The position numbers and the translations under genes were made by a program. Shown here piece by piece: positions 38,209 through 48,080 of a DNA stretch of 64,000 nt; the first letter of the stretch is position 1, and the number at the start of each line of letters is the position of its first letter. Under the pieces are notes generated by a model, which did not search any database, was not told the DNA's origin, and worked only from the letters and a program-made list of their open reading frames with translations. The DNA is from Deltaproteobacteria bacterium CG11_big_fil_rev_8_21_14_0_20_47_16 (lineage in GTDB: Bacteria; UBA10199; GCA-002796325; 1-14-0-20-47-16). The stretch is from the NCBI GenBank assembly GCA_002796325.1, contig PCXA01000001.1:62001-126000 (forward strand), read 5' to 3'.

Positions 38209-39738
38209 TTACAGCAGAACGGAATTTTGAATGAAGCTCATCAGGCGATCGGGGAAAATACCAGCGACTAATACCGCAAGCGCTGCAAAGAAAATGACAA
38301 GCCGAATAGGGACGCCCACATTCATTGAGTTGTGTGGTGTTTGATTGGCAACGGGTCTGAAATACATCACGACAATGGGATATGAATAATATCCAACAGA
38401 AATCAAGCTGCTGATGATGGCGGCAATGGTGAGACCCCAATGTCCGGCAGCAACCAAGTTAGCCAGCAGGTAGTACTTTGCCATGAAGCCCACTGTGGGG
38501 GGAAGGCCTGCTAACGAAAGTAAGAAAATGGATAAGCATGCAGCTAGCCATGGATGTCGTTCACCCAAGCCAGCCAATGCGCCCACAGACGTTAGTTCTT
38601 CGCCATCGCGACCCAACAACTGCACAACCGCAAATGCACCGATGGTCATGACGGAATACGACATGAGGTACCAGAGTAAGCTGGTGATTCCGGCCTCTGG
38701 TATGGTGGCCATTGTTACAAGTGCCAATGCTGCATAGCCTGCATGCGCAATACTCGAATATGCCAAAAGACGTTTGATGTTGTCTTGCCATAGTGCAGCC
38801 ATATTTCCGATGAACATGGTGGCGATTGCGAGGCCCGCAATGAGTTGGGTACCCAGTGCAGGCATGAGTGGCAACACGACAAGCATGACGCGTGCAAAGA
38901 GTAAAAAAGCGGCGGCTTTAACGGCAGATGCAAACCAGGCGGTAACTGGAATCGGTGCGCCTTCGTAAACATCGGGTGTCCAGGTATGAAATGGAGCGAG
39001 CGCCACTTTAAAGCCAATGCCAACCAAGAAAAATGCGGTGCCCAGAATCAAATAGAATTGGCTTGTTGGGGCTTGCATAATACCATCGTTGGTAAATCCA
39101 ACAAGGCTGAGTGTGCCAGTCGCGCCATAGAAGAAAGCGATGCCAAACAATAAAAACGCGGATGCAACCGCGCCGAGCAAAAAGTATTTGAGGCCTGATT
39201 CGACTGAGAGACGATTTTTGGTATCCATGCCCGCCAAGACGTAGGCAGAAATAGACAAAATTTCGATGCCCACAAAGGCAAGTAATAAGTTGGCGCTACT
39301 AATCATACACCACGCACCTGCTGTCGCAAAGAGCATGAGCACGGTGTATTCGCCAATCGGCAATTTATGTTGGAATAGATAGCCCCAACCCAACGCAAGC
39401 CCTGCAATGGTGGAGCCAATAATCATCATGCCACCCACAAGCGAAAAGCGGTCGATGACCAACATGCCCATTTGATTGGGCATTTCGTGTTGTACCCAAA
39501 GCCGCCAACAGGCGATGAAGGCAACGAGCGCTGCAAGCATGCCGAACAATAATAAAGGCGTGCGGTCAGGAACGTGGACGTCGACAGTTGCTGATTTACG
39601 GCGCGCCCATCGTGGCAGAATATGTTGCGGCCACCACAGGTCAGCTAAAAGAACGAGGGTGCCACCCACAATGAGCAGCAATAACGGCAGTTCATTATAA
39701 GCCAGTGCCAACCAATCTGTATTAAGTAAGCTTTCCAT
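38209..39738 (-). CDS. nuoN: NADH-quinone oxidoreductase subunit N
   Basis: 509-aa antiporter-like proton-pumping subunit of complex I. Multiple transmembrane helices are evident, with the family motif VGIEILSISAYVLAG (membrane Glu) and LLAYSSIAHAGYAAL. Length is normal (about 480-500). It is the last nuo gene of the operon, 3 bp after nuoM. Confidence 0.95.
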   Translation of the reverse strand: MESLLNTDWLALAYNELPLLLLIVGGTLVLLADLWWPQHILPRWARRKSATVDVHVPDRTPLLLFGMLAALVAFIACWRLWVQHEMPNQMGMLVIDRFSLVGGMMIIGSTIAGLALGWGYLFQHKLPIGEYTVLMLFATAGAWCMISSANLLLAFVGIEILSISAYVLAGMDTKNRLSVESGLKYFLLGAVASAFLLFGIAFFYGATGTLSLVGFTNDGIMQAPTSQFYLILGTAFFLVGIGFKVALAPFHTWTPDVYEGAPIPVTAWFASAVKAAAFLLFARVMLVVLPLMPALGTQLIAGLAIATMFIGNMAALWQDNIKRLLAYSSIAHAGYAALALVTMATIPEAGITSLLWYLMSYSVMTIGAFAVVQLLGRDGEELTSVGALAGLGERHPWLAACLSIFLLSLAGLPPTVGFMAKYYLLANLVAAGHWGLTIAAIISSLISVGYYSYPIVVMYFRPVANQTPHNSMNVGVPIRLVIFFAALAVLVAGIFPDRLMSFIQNSVLL

Positions 39739-39741
39739 AAA

Positions 39742-41226
39742 TCAGCGTCCCATCAGTTGCAAAAATGTGCTGATGGATCCCATGCATGGATCCAGCAACA
39801 GTTTTGGATAAACCCCAAAAACCACCATGAGTAGCATGAGTGGAATCAGCAATGTGAGTTCTCTGGGGTTTAAATCTTTCAATGTTTTGTTATGTTCATT
39901 GGTGACTTGGCCAAAGAACACGCGCTCTACTAACCATAATAGATAGGCGGCGCCCAAGATAACGCCAATCGCAGCAATCACGCCATAGACCTTGCCATAT
40001 GCAAAGCCACCCATGAGTGTTAAAAACTCACCTACGAAATTGTTAAGCCCTGGAAGTCCTGCAGAGGAAAGCGCTACAAATATGAATGCGGCAGAAAACC
40101 ACGGCACGACCTTGGCGATTCCACCGTAGTCGGAAATTTGTCGTGTGTGGGTGCGACTATAGATAATGCCAATGAGCAAAAATAGCGCGCCAGTTGAAAT
40201 GCCGTGGTTAACCAGTTGCAGAACGGCGCCTTCGACACCTTCGGTTGTCAGTGATGCCAACCCCAACATGACAAAGCCCATGTGGGAAACAGAAGAGTAT
40301 GCAATCAATCGCTTCATGTCAGGTTGGATCATGGCAACGAGTGCACCTACAACAATACCAATGACAGAGAGCGACATGAGTAGGGGTTGTGCTTGGAGGA
40401 CGGCGTCTGGAAAGAGCGGCATGGCAATGCGATAGAACCCATATGCGCCCACTTTCAAAAAGACGCCGGCTAGAATGACGCTACCCGCTGTAGGGGCTTC
40501 GGTGTGGGCATCAGGCAGCCATGTGTGCACGGGCCATAGTGGGACTTTGATGGCAAATGCCAATGCAAAAGCCATGAAGCACCACAGTTGAATGCCAGGA
40601 TCGAGTTTCATTTGATAGAGATCAATCAGGTTCATTTGGTAGCCGCTCTTGGCGTAGACTACGAAGATTGCAACCAGCATGAGCAAGCTGCCAAAGAGGG
40701 TATAAATCAAAAGCTTCATGGCAGCCATGATGCGGTGTTTGCCGCCCCAAATGCCAACCAAGAAATACATGGGGATGAGCATGAGTTCCCAGAAGACATA
40801 GAACAAGAATAAATCAAGTGCGGCAAAAGCGCCGAGCAAACCCACTTCGGTGAGCAGAATTAATCCCATAAATTCTTTACGGCGGGTTTTAATTTCGTTC
40901 CATGCGCCCAAGATAGCGAGTGGAATGAGTAGTGTCGTGAGCACTATCATCAAAAGGCTCACACCATCGATACCCACAAAGTACTGGAAGTTGAGTGTTG
41001 GGATCCATGGATGCTGTTCAATCAGAGTGAACCCGTTATCAACGGCATTAATTTGGTAGAGCCACCACATGGCGAGCGATGCAATGAAGGTGATGAGTGA
41101 AAAGAAAAGTGCAATGGCGCGACTACCCTCTTCAAAGCGGCGTGGCAACATCATGATGGGCAAAACCCCAACCAGCGGCAAGAAAATGGTAATCGTTAAG
41201 ATGTGTGACGCAATCCAAGGTATCAT
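39742..41226 (-). CDS. nuoM: NADH-quinone oxidoreductase subunit M
   Basis: 494-aa proton-pumping antiporter-like subunit. Landmarks are FYVFWELMLIPMYFLVGIWGG (functional Glu), KVPLWPVHTWLPDAHTEAPT (Lys in the proton path) and RLIAYSSVSHMGFVMLG. Length and motifs fit the family. Placed between nuoL and nuoN. Confidence 0.96.
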   Translation of the reverse strand: MIPWIASHILTITIFLPLVGVLPIMMLPRRFEEGSRAIALFFSLITFIASLAMWWLYQINAVDNGFTLIEQHPWIPTLNFQYFVGIDGVSLLMIVLTTLLIPLAILGAWNEIKTRRKEFMGLILLTEVGLLGAFAALDLFLFYVFWELMLIPMYFLVGIWGGKHRIMAAMKLLIYTLFGSLLMLVAIFVVYAKSGYQMNLIDLYQMKLDPGIQLWCFMAFALAFAIKVPLWPVHTWLPDAHTEAPTAGSVILAGVFLKVGAYGFYRIAMPLFPDAVLQAQPLLMSLSVIGIVVGALVAMIQPDMKRLIAYSSVSHMGFVMLGLASLTTEGVEGAVLQLVNHGISTGALFLLIGIIYSRTHTRQISDYGGIAKVVPWFSAAFIFVALSSAGLPGLNNFVGEFLTLMGGFAYGKVYGVIAAIGVILGAAYLLWLVERVFFGQVTNEHNKTLKDLNPRELTLLIPLMLLMVVFGVYPKLLLDPCMGSISTFLQLMGR

Positions 41227-41237
41227 AGTTTATCCCG

Positions 41238-43205
41238 TTACAAAATCATCCAACCCAATACGACAACTGATCCCAATACCAATAGGAAAACATAGTGAGG
41301 CACCAAGCCTGTTTCCATAGCTGTTCCAACGCGCCCAAAGAGACGTGCGATGCGTGCGCTGCCACCCACTAAAATTTTATCAATCAATACGGCGTCAACG
41401 GTTTGCCACAACACTGATCGTGAGAACCACAGAAGTGGTTGCACAACAACGGCATCATAAATTTGATCCACATAATATAGGTTAACCAACAACGTGTAGC
41501 AGCGTTTGAAGCGTGCGGCCATTTGATCGGCCCATCCACGATGCTGCGAATATAAAATCCAAGCGATGATGGCCCAGATAGCGCCCCACGTCATACTGCC
41601 CAATCCCATGAAGAGTTCGGTAGATTCATTGCCCGCTTCGTGCAGTGCGGTTGGAAAGAGTGGTGCGAGCCATGTCATAATGTGGTCGTGGCCACCCATG
41701 GCGTGGGGCACTCCAACCCATCCCCCTATAATAGATAGAACGGCCAATACGACGAGCGGCAAAAGCATAGTGACAGAGTTTTCGGGGTGAACATGGTGTG
41801 GACCAGCGGGGTTGCGTTTGCCGAAGAAGGCCAGGCCCACCAATCGGAACATGTAGAATGCCGTGAGACCTGCAGCGAGAGTAGCAATCAACCACAACCA
41901 GAAGTGTCCACTGCTATAGACGTGCCAGAGAATGGCATCTTTGCTGAAGAATCCTGCGAACGGCCAGATACCTGCGATGGCAAGAGTACCGATTAAGAAT
42001 GTGGTAAATGTTACGGGCAAGTGCTTGCGCAGACCGCCATACATGGAGAGACGTTGTTCGCCGTCCATGGCATGAATAACGCTGCCGGAACCCAAGAAGA
42101 GTAGTGCCTTAAAGAAGGCGTGGGTCATGACGTGGAAAATAGCAACGGAGAATGCGCCGACACCCAATGCCAAGAACATGAATCCCAACTGTGAAACGGT
42201 GGAGTAAGCGAGCACTTTTTTAATGTCGTCTTGTACAAGTCCCATCGTTGCAGCAAAAAATGCCGTCGCGCAGCCCACAATGGCAATAACGTTTAATGTG
42301 GTAGGCGCTAAAACAAACAAAAAGTTAAGGCGTGCTACCATGTAGATACCGGCGGTCACCATTGTGGCGGCGTGGATCAATGCTGAAACGGGCGTGGGAC
42401 CTGCCATGGCATCGGGCAGCCAGACATAGAGCGGAATCTGTGCTGATTTTCCGGTGGCGCCCAAGAACAAAAGAAGTGTGGCTGCCGTTGCGACAGGTGC
42501 CAAAAATGCAGCGTGAGTAGAGATGTAGCTAAACGACAAGATGGCGTCACCAGGCTGAGCGGTGGGCTGCAAGGCCTGCCAGATAAAGAAGATACCCAAG
42601 ACAAATCCAAAGTCACCAATGCGGTTTACGATAAAAGCTTTTTTACCAGCTTTAGCCTTTTCAATGTCGGTAAACCAAAATCCAATGAGCAGGTAAGAGC
42701 AAAGCCCTACCCCTTCCCAGCCCACAAACATGAGTGGGAGGCTGTCACCCAAGATGAGGAGCAACATGAAGAATAGGAATAAGTTTAAGTACGCGAAGTA
42801 TTTGGCAAAGCCATCATCGTGCGACATGTAACCAACGGAATACAAGTGAATGAGGGAGCCCACCCCGGTGACAACAAGCGCCATGATAAGAGAGAGTTGG
42901 TCGAGCTTGAGTCCAATGGTCACAGCCCATTGCGTACCGCCGAACCATGTAAAGAGTGGGCCAGTGGATACAGAGTGTGAGTCTTCCAGTCCCATCGCAA
43001 TATAAAAGAGCACAGCAACAATCAGGAATGAAATGAGCGGCATCACGACGGCGATGGTACCAGACAATGCATGTGATGGTTTCCACTGACTACGTGTTGA
43101 GAATAAATACATTTTGCCGTTGGCGATGGCACCTAGGAGCGGCAATAACGGAATCAAACACATGAGTGTCGGAATAGAGATGTGTTGTAAAAGTTGTTCA
43201 ATCAT
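41238..43205 (-). CDS. nuoL: NADH-quinone oxidoreductase subunit L
   Basis: 655-aa largest proton-pumping subunit with the C-terminal lateral helix. It has the Glu-bearing WEGVGLCSYLLIGFW, PLYVWLPDAMAGPTPVSALIHAAT and KVLAYSTVSQLGFM. The C-terminal part (about residues 560-655) includes the transverse amphipathic region and ends in the final membrane helix. Lies 4 bp after nuoK. Confidence 0.96.
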   Translation of the reverse strand: MIEQLLQHISIPTLMCLIPLLPLLGAIANGKMYLFSTRSQWKPSHALSGTIAVVMPLISFLIVAVLFYIAMGLEDSHSVSTGPLFTWFGGTQWAVTIGLKLDQLSLIMALVVTGVGSLIHLYSVGYMSHDDGFAKYFAYLNLFLFFMLLLILGDSLPLMFVGWEGVGLCSYLLIGFWFTDIEKAKAGKKAFIVNRIGDFGFVLGIFFIWQALQPTAQPGDAILSFSYISTHAAFLAPVATAATLLLFLGATGKSAQIPLYVWLPDAMAGPTPVSALIHAATMVTAGIYMVARLNFLFVLAPTTLNVIAIVGCATAFFAATMGLVQDDIKKVLAYSTVSQLGFMFLALGVGAFSVAIFHVMTHAFFKALLFLGSGSVIHAMDGEQRLSMYGGLRKHLPVTFTTFLIGTLAIAGIWPFAGFFSKDAILWHVYSSGHFWLWLIATLAAGLTAFYMFRLVGLAFFGKRNPAGPHHVHPENSVTMLLPLVVLAVLSIIGGWVGVPHAMGGHDHIMTWLAPLFPTALHEAGNESTELFMGLGSMTWGAIWAIIAWILYSQHRGWADQMAARFKRCYTLLVNLYYVDQIYDAVVVQPLLWFSRSVLWQTVDAVLIDKILVGGSARIARLFGRVGTAMETGLVPHYVFLLVLGSVVVLGWMIL

Positions 43206-43209
43206 TCAC

Positions 43210-43515
43210 TTAGCCCTTTAGTTCTTTCCATGATGTCACGCGCACGCCGCTGGTATGGCGGAATGCGGCGATGACAATGCCTAAGCCTACAGCCGCTTCT
43301 GCTGCCGCAATAATAAAGACAAAAAGTACGGCAACTTGCCCGTCCAAGTGACTGCTAAATCGCGAAAATGCAACGAGTGCTAAGTTGGCAGCAGACAACA
43401 TTAACTCCACCGACATTAAAATAATCAGCAAGTTGCGACGTGTGAGTACGCCAAAGATGCCTATAATGAATAGTAGGCAGCTGATGACAATGTAGTGATG
43501 AACTGTAATTTCCAT
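43210..43515 (-). CDS. nuoK: NADH-quinone oxidoreductase subunit K
   Basis: 101-aa three-helix membrane subunit. Conserved SVELMLSAANLALVAF carries the membrane Glu of helix 2 and AAAEAAVGLGIVIA the Glu of helix 3. Length matches the family. Two bases separate it from nuoJ. Confidence 0.96.
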   Translation of the reverse strand: MEITVHHYIVISCLLFIIGIFGVLTRRNLLIILMSVELMLSAANLALVAFSRFSSHLDGQVAVLFVFIIAAAEAAVGLGIVIAAFRHTSGVRVTSWKELKG

Positions 43516-43517
43516 TC

Positions 43518-44024
43518 TTACTCCACTGGTTTGCGAGCCAAAATGACCGCACCAATAATTGCAACCAACAACAAGACAGATGTCATTTCAAATGGAACCA
43601 AATAGTCGGTGAGTAGCAATTTGCCGACAGCCTCAATGGTGCCTTCCATTTCATTCGCAACAACACCTTGTGTAAAAAATTGCCGCCATCCAAAGAAGGC
43701 CAATGCAATTACGCCGGCCAAATAGAGTGCAGCACTTCCCTGTACCAATCGATTGCCAGCGATAGTGCGGAGTTTAACTTTTTCAGGTTCTAAATTGAGA
43801 AGCATGATGACGAAAATAAACAGCACCATGATGGCGCCGGCATACAAGATGATTTGCATGATCGCGACAAAGTGGGCGTGGAGTAGTACAAAGAGTGCCG
43901 CAAGAGAGAAGAATGTGCCCACAAGTGATACTGCAGCGCCAATGGGGTTGGGTTGCACAACGACAGTTACCGCCAGGAGGACGGTTGTCACTGCAAAGAA
44001 ATAGAATAGGTAAGCTTCAATCAT
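43518..44024 (-). CDS. nuoJ: NADH-quinone oxidoreductase subunit J
   Basis: 168-aa membrane subunit. The track ORF starts at 44066 inside nuoH. I use ATG 44024 (MIEAYLFYFFAVT), 4 bp after the nuoH stop. The conserved AHFVAIMQIILYAGAIMVLFIFVIML (residues 50-75) is the region of the pi-bulge helix TM3. Normally nuoI lies between nuoH and nuoJ; here only 4 bp lie between them, so nuoI is absent from its usual place. Confidence 0.93.
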   Translation of the reverse strand: MIEAYLFYFFAVTTVLLAVTVVVQPNPIGAAVSLVGTFFSLAALFVLLHAHFVAIMQIILYAGAIMVLFIFVIMLLNLEPEKVKLRTIAGNRLVQGSAALYLAGVIALAFFGWRQFFTQGVVANEMEGTIEAVGKLLLTDYLVPFEMTSVLLLVAIIGAVILARKPVE

Positions 44025-44028
44025 AAGT

Positions 44029-45279
44029 TTAATGTACAAACACAAGCCATGCGCTTGTGATAACAATGTTAAATAACGCCACCGGAATCATGCCCTTCCA
44101 ACCCAAGTCCATGAGTTGGTCATAGCGAAACCGTGGCAGTGTCCAGCGCACCCAAATAAAGAATGCGCAGAAGAATAATGTTTTTGCGAGTACCACACCC
44201 ATTTGCAATGCGGCTACTAAAACAGGCCCCACCCAAGTGGGTAACGTTGTGCCGTGAAGAAGTAGTGTGGCACCAATCATCAAGAAACCAATCAACACAT
44301 GGGGAACACCGAAGATCAAAACTTCGTAATCGCGCGCATCGTTATATTTGTGGCGGCGGAATTTGCTGCACAGGAAAAGTCCAAAGGCAATGGCACCCAC
44401 AGCCAATGCGGGTAGGCCCATGCTGAGTGCGGCTTCGGGGTACACGCGAATCCAGTCGAAGTCTAAGCCGGGAAGGTTCCATCCCCCAAAAAAGAGGAGC
44501 GATACAATGAGTGAACCCACAGCGATGTGTGCGTATTCCGCCATGAAGAAGAGTGCAAACTTCATGCTGCTGTATTCAGTGTGGAACCCTGCAACCAGTT
44601 CGGATTCGCCTTCGGCCAAGTCAAATGGGTTGCGGTTGGTTTCGGCAAACAGCGACGTTAAGAATAGGACAAATGCAATCGGTTGTGTGAAAGCGTACCA
44701 GTGGAAGCCTGTTTGCTGAGACACAATTTCGGTGATGCGGACAGTGCCGGTTACTAAAAAGAGCCCGATCAGCGCGAGTCCCATGGCAATTTCATACGAT
44801 ACCATTTGGGCGGATGCGCGCAGTGTGCCCAAGAGTGAGTAGCTGTTGTTAGATGACCAACCGCCCAACATGACACCATAGACGCCAAGAGAACCGATAC
44901 CCAATATATAAAGGATGCCGATATTTAAGTCCGCTACTTGCATGGGGATAGTGAGTCCACCCAAGTGCAGTGGTTCGGCAAATGGCACCACACCAACCGT
45001 TGCGGATGCGACAAAAATGGCAATCATGGGGGCAACCACATAAATGATGCGACTGGCTTTTGTGGGGATGATGTCTTGCTTGCAAAATAGTTTTACCACA
45101 TCGGCCAAGTTGTGGATCATGCCGCCTAAGCGAATCCCTAAAATCTGGGCGCGATTGGGACCACGGCGATCTTGAATGTAAGCACTGCCCTTGCGCTCAA
45201 ACCAGATGAGAACAGGAATGAGTTGCAGAATAAGTGCAACGATGACAATCGCTTTGATGGCAGCAATAATGAGTTCCAT
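44029..45279 (-). CDS. nuoH: NADH-quinone oxidoreductase subunit H (long variant)
   Basis: 416-aa quinone-site membrane subunit, longer than the 325-aa E. coli form. Family motifs: ERKGSAYIQDRRGPNRA, LADVVKLFCKQD, FAETNRNPFDLAEGESELVAGFHTEYSS and the C-terminal WVRWTLPRFRYDQLM. The extra length, about 85 residues between GGWNLPG and LPRFRYDQ, adds two more hydrophobic segments. Its ATG overlaps the nuoG stop by one base. Confidence 0.95.
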   Translation of the reverse strand: MELIIAAIKAIVIVALILQLIPVLIWFERKGSAYIQDRRGPNRAQILGIRLGGMIHNLADVVKLFCKQDIIPTKASRIIYVVAPMIAIFVASATVGVVPFAEPLHLGGLTIPMQVADLNIGILYILGIGSLGVYGVMLGGWSSNNSYSLLGTLRASAQMVSYEIAMGLALIGLFLVTGTVRITEIVSQQTGFHWYAFTQPIAFVLFLTSLFAETNRNPFDLAEGESELVAGFHTEYSSMKFALFFMAEYAHIAVGSLIVSLLFFGGWNLPGLDFDWIRVYPEAALSMGLPALAVGAIAFGLFLCSKFRRHKYNDARDYEVLIFGVPHVLIGFLMIGATLLLHGTTLPTWVGPVLVAALQMGVVLAKTLFFCAFFIWVRWTLPRFRYDQLMDLGWKGMIPVALFNIVITSAWLVFVH

Positions 45280-46796
45280 TAGTCGACGAGCTTCCCTTCA
45301 TCACCCAACTCATCCCAACGTAGGGACTTATAAGCGGGTACGGATTTGGCCAATAGGTCGAAACAGTCACGTGCGGTGTCTGGAATTTTGCCACCCTCTA
45401 AAAGCGAGATGTGAGAGGCAATGTTCCAAGCGGCCTTGGCTTCGCCGCGCGGTGCAATGGCTTTATGGAAACGCTGCACACGGCCTTGATAGTTGGTGAA
45501 TGTGCCATCTTGTTCGGCAAATGTTGCAAGTGGTAACACTACATCTGCAAATTCAAACTTGGTAGAGCTATTGCTGGAAATAACCACAACCACTTCAGGT
45601 TTTTTGGTGGCAATCGTGTGTAAGTCTGTTTCGCTCGCTTCACCCACAACAAAGAGCAGTTTACATTTTCCAAGGTCGAGCGGCTTAAGGCCCAGCGCCC
45701 TGGTTGTATAGCTGTTGGGATTTTTGTCAGCGCGTCGCAATAGCGTGTCTTCGCTGGGGCTTTCAACAACTTTACCCGTTCCGTATTGAGCAGCACCTGT
45801 CCACTGGGTGGTAACGAGTGAATGCCATGCGGCCAGGTCTTCGTTGCTGAGTTGCGCAGAAAGCAACGCCGCACGTTGATCGGGTGAATAATTTTGCAGG
45901 AGCATGCGTACTTGGTTCCAGGCGTTTTCCCATGTGGTGCGTTCAAGCCCACCTTCTTTGCGAACGAGTGGTGATAAAATACGATCATCATTAATATATT
46001 TATAAGTCACGCGGCCTTCGTCGCACATCCAACATTGGTTTACCGCTTCGTTGTCCCGGGGACGGTAGCGGTACACAACCCCACCTTCGTGATCCATGGT
46101 GATGTTGCAGCCTGTTGAACAGCCCGTGCAAACGGACTTGGTCTTTTGCAAGAACCAGACGCGCTTATTAAATCGGAAGTCGGTAGAGGTCAATGCACCT
46201 ACGGGACAGATATCAACCGTGTTAATACTGTAGGCGTTCTTCATGGGTTGGCCGTTGAACGTTGAAACCGTTGAATGGTCGCCACGGTTATCGATGCATA
46301 ACTCGGCATCACCCGCCACTTCATCGCAGAAGCGCACGCAGCGTGAACAGAGAATGCAGCGTTCATCATCGAGCATCACGCGTTCGCCCAATGGTTTGGC
46401 TTTAGGTTTGTGAACCTTTTCTTCCTTAAAGCGCGAAGGAACAGACGAATATTGGAAGTAGTAGTCTTGCAACTTGCACTCACCGGCTTGATCGCAGATG
46501 GGGCAATCCAGTGGATGGTTAACCAAAATGAATTCGAGCACACTCTTTTGGGCATCAACCACCGCTTGCGATTTGGTGCGGACTTTCATGCCTTCGGCAA
46601 CTGGGGTGTTGCAGGAAATTTCTAACTTTGGGCGGCCTTCGATTTCCACCAAACACATGCGGCAGTTGCCTGCGATAGACAGTTTAGGGTGATAGCAGTA
46701 ATGCGGCACAAACAGGCCCTTGTCCAAACAGACCTGCAAGACCGTTTGGCCTGCTTCAACTTCAAATTCTTTGTCATCAATCGTAATCTTTGGCAT
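45279..46796 (-). CDS. nuoG: NADH-quinone oxidoreductase subunit G (short form)
   Basis: 505-aa iron-sulfur subunit, shorter than the usual 700-900. The N-terminal 2Fe-2S site is around HYCYHP and CRMC, then the 3Cys-His site HPLDCPICDQAGECKLQD, and two tetra-Cys groups in CILCSRCVRFC and CPVGALT. A molybdopterin-domain-type Cys set, CTGCSTGCN and CWMCDEGR, follows. The C-terminal half of the molybdopterin-fold domain is reduced to about 220 residues. Function as electron entry from NuoEF is expected; the reduced C-terminus may mean loss of the inert domain. Confidence 0.94.
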   Translation of the reverse strand: MPKITIDDKEFEVEAGQTVLQVCLDKGLFVPHYCYHPKLSIAGNCRMCLVEIEGRPKLEISCNTPVAEGMKVRTKSQAVVDAQKSVLEFILVNHPLDCPICDQAGECKLQDYYFQYSSVPSRFKEEKVHKPKAKPLGERVMLDDERCILCSRCVRFCDEVAGDAELCIDNRGDHSTVSTFNGQPMKNAYSINTVDICPVGALTSTDFRFNKRVWFLQKTKSVCTGCSTGCNITMDHEGGVVYRYRPRDNEAVNQCWMCDEGRVTYKYINDDRILSPLVRKEGGLERTTWENAWNQVRMLLQNYSPDQRAALLSAQLSNEDLAAWHSLVTTQWTGAAQYGTGKVVESPSEDTLLRRADKNPNSYTTRALGLKPLDLGKCKLLFVVGEASETDLHTIATKKPEVVVVISSNSSTKFEFADVVLPLATFAEQDGTFTNYQGRVQRFHKAIAPRGEAKAAWNIASHISLLEGGKIPDTARDCFDLLAKSVPAYKSLRWDELGDEGKLVD

Positions 46797-46799
46797 CGT

Positions 46800-48080
46800 T
46801 TATTCCCACGTTTGAATCTGTTGCCCTTTACGTAACCCTAATTTTCCAGCGTCTTCGAATTCGTGTCTGAATTTTTGAATGTAACTTTTAACCGGCATGG
46901 CTAGCGCGTCTGAAAATACGCAAATGGTGCGGCCTTGCATGTTGGTAGCAACACTTAATAATAAATCACAATCGCCAGGGCGAACTTCGCCGCGCACCAC
47001 GCGGGCCAAAACTTTTTGAATCCAACCGGTGCCTTCACGGCACGGGGTGCACTGTCCGCAAGATTCGTGGTGGTAGAAGTCGCCCAAAATTTTGAGTGCG
47101 GTGACCATGCACGTTTGGTCATCCATAATGACCATACCACCGGAACCCAACATGGTGCCCGCGGCACCAAGTGATTCGTAATCCAAATTCACTTTCATCG
47201 CTTCTTCGGCAGTGAGGATTGGAACAGACGAACCACCCATAATGACGGCCTTCAACTTGCGACCTTTCCACACACCACCGCATTGCTTCTCTAAAAATTC
47301 TGAGAATGGCAGGCCCAACGGTATTTCATAGTTGCCGGGCTTGTTGATGTGGCCACTTACGCTAAAGAGTTTTGTGCCGGTGGACTTGCCCACGCCGATT
47401 TTGGCGTACTCGGCGGCACCCTTCTCTATTATATAAGGAACCGCCATGAGTGTTTCGACATTGTTCACAACAGTTGGGCATCCAAAGACACCGACAACAG
47501 CTGGGAACGGCGGCTTGATACGTGGCTGGCCCTTTTTACCTTCGAGTGATTCAATGAGCGCGGTTTCTTCACCGCAGATGTAGGCGCCCGCACCACGATG
47601 CATGTAGACGTCTAATTTAAAATCGTGACCGGCAACTTTGTTACCCAAAAATCCTTTGGCGTAGGCTTCGTCGATTGCCCTTTGTAGAATTTGTAGTTCT
47701 TGGAACATTTCACCGCGGATGTAGATGTAGGCCGTGTGAGATTCCAGCGCATAACAGGTGATGATGATGCCTTCGAGCAGCGCATGTGGATCTTTGGTCA
47801 TGAGCTCGCGGTCTTTAAATGTACCTGGCTCTCCTTCGTCGGCATTCACGCACAGGTAAATGGGTTTGCCGGTGGTCTTGGGAACGAACCCCCACTTCAC
47901 ACCTGCCGGAAATCCTGCGCCACCACGGCCTCGCAAGCCACTTGCCTTGACTTCGTCGATGACTTGCGCCGGCGTCATGGTAAACAACTTGCTTAATGTG
48001 GAATAACCACCGGTGGCCATGTAGCCATCAATGGTTGCCGCATTTGAAACTGCAAAGCGTTTGGTTAAAATAGGTTCCAT
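46800..48080 (-). CDS. nuoF: NADH-quinone oxidoreductase subunit F
   Basis: 426-aa NADH- and FMN-binding subunit. Landmarks are GLRGRGGAGFPAGVKW (FMN loop), ADEGEPGTFKDR, GAGAYICGEETALIESLEG and the tetra-Cys [4Fe-4S] site CGQCTPCREGTG with a later Cys. Length normal. It abuts nuoE without a gap, and nuoG follows after 3 bp. Confidence 0.96.
   Translation of the reverse strand: MEPILTKRFAVSNAATIDGYMATGGYSTLSKLFTMTPAQVIDEVKASGLRGRGGAGFPAGVKWGFVPKTTGKPIYLCVNADEGEPGTFKDRELMTKDPHALLEGIIITCYALESHTAYIYIRGEMFQELQILQRAIDEAYAKGFLGNKVAGHDFKLDVYMHRGAGAYICGEETALIESLEGKKGQPRIKPPFPAVVGVFGCPTVVNNVETLMAVPYIIEKGAAEYAKIGVGKSTGTKLFSVSGHINKPGNYEIPLGLPFSEFLEKQCGGVWKGRKLKAVIMGGSSVPILTAEEAMKVNLDYESLGAAGTMLGSGGMVIMDDQTCMVTALKILGDFYHHESCGQCTPCREGTGWIQKVLARVVRGEVRPGDCDLLLSVATNMQGRTICVFSDALAMPVKSYIQKFRHEFEDAGKLGLRKGQQIQTWE

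Noticed and set aside
44029-44066. Hidden nuoI between nuoH and nuoJ
   Set aside because: Only 4 bp lie between the two genes, and no frame shows a pair of CxxCxxCxxxCP motifs.
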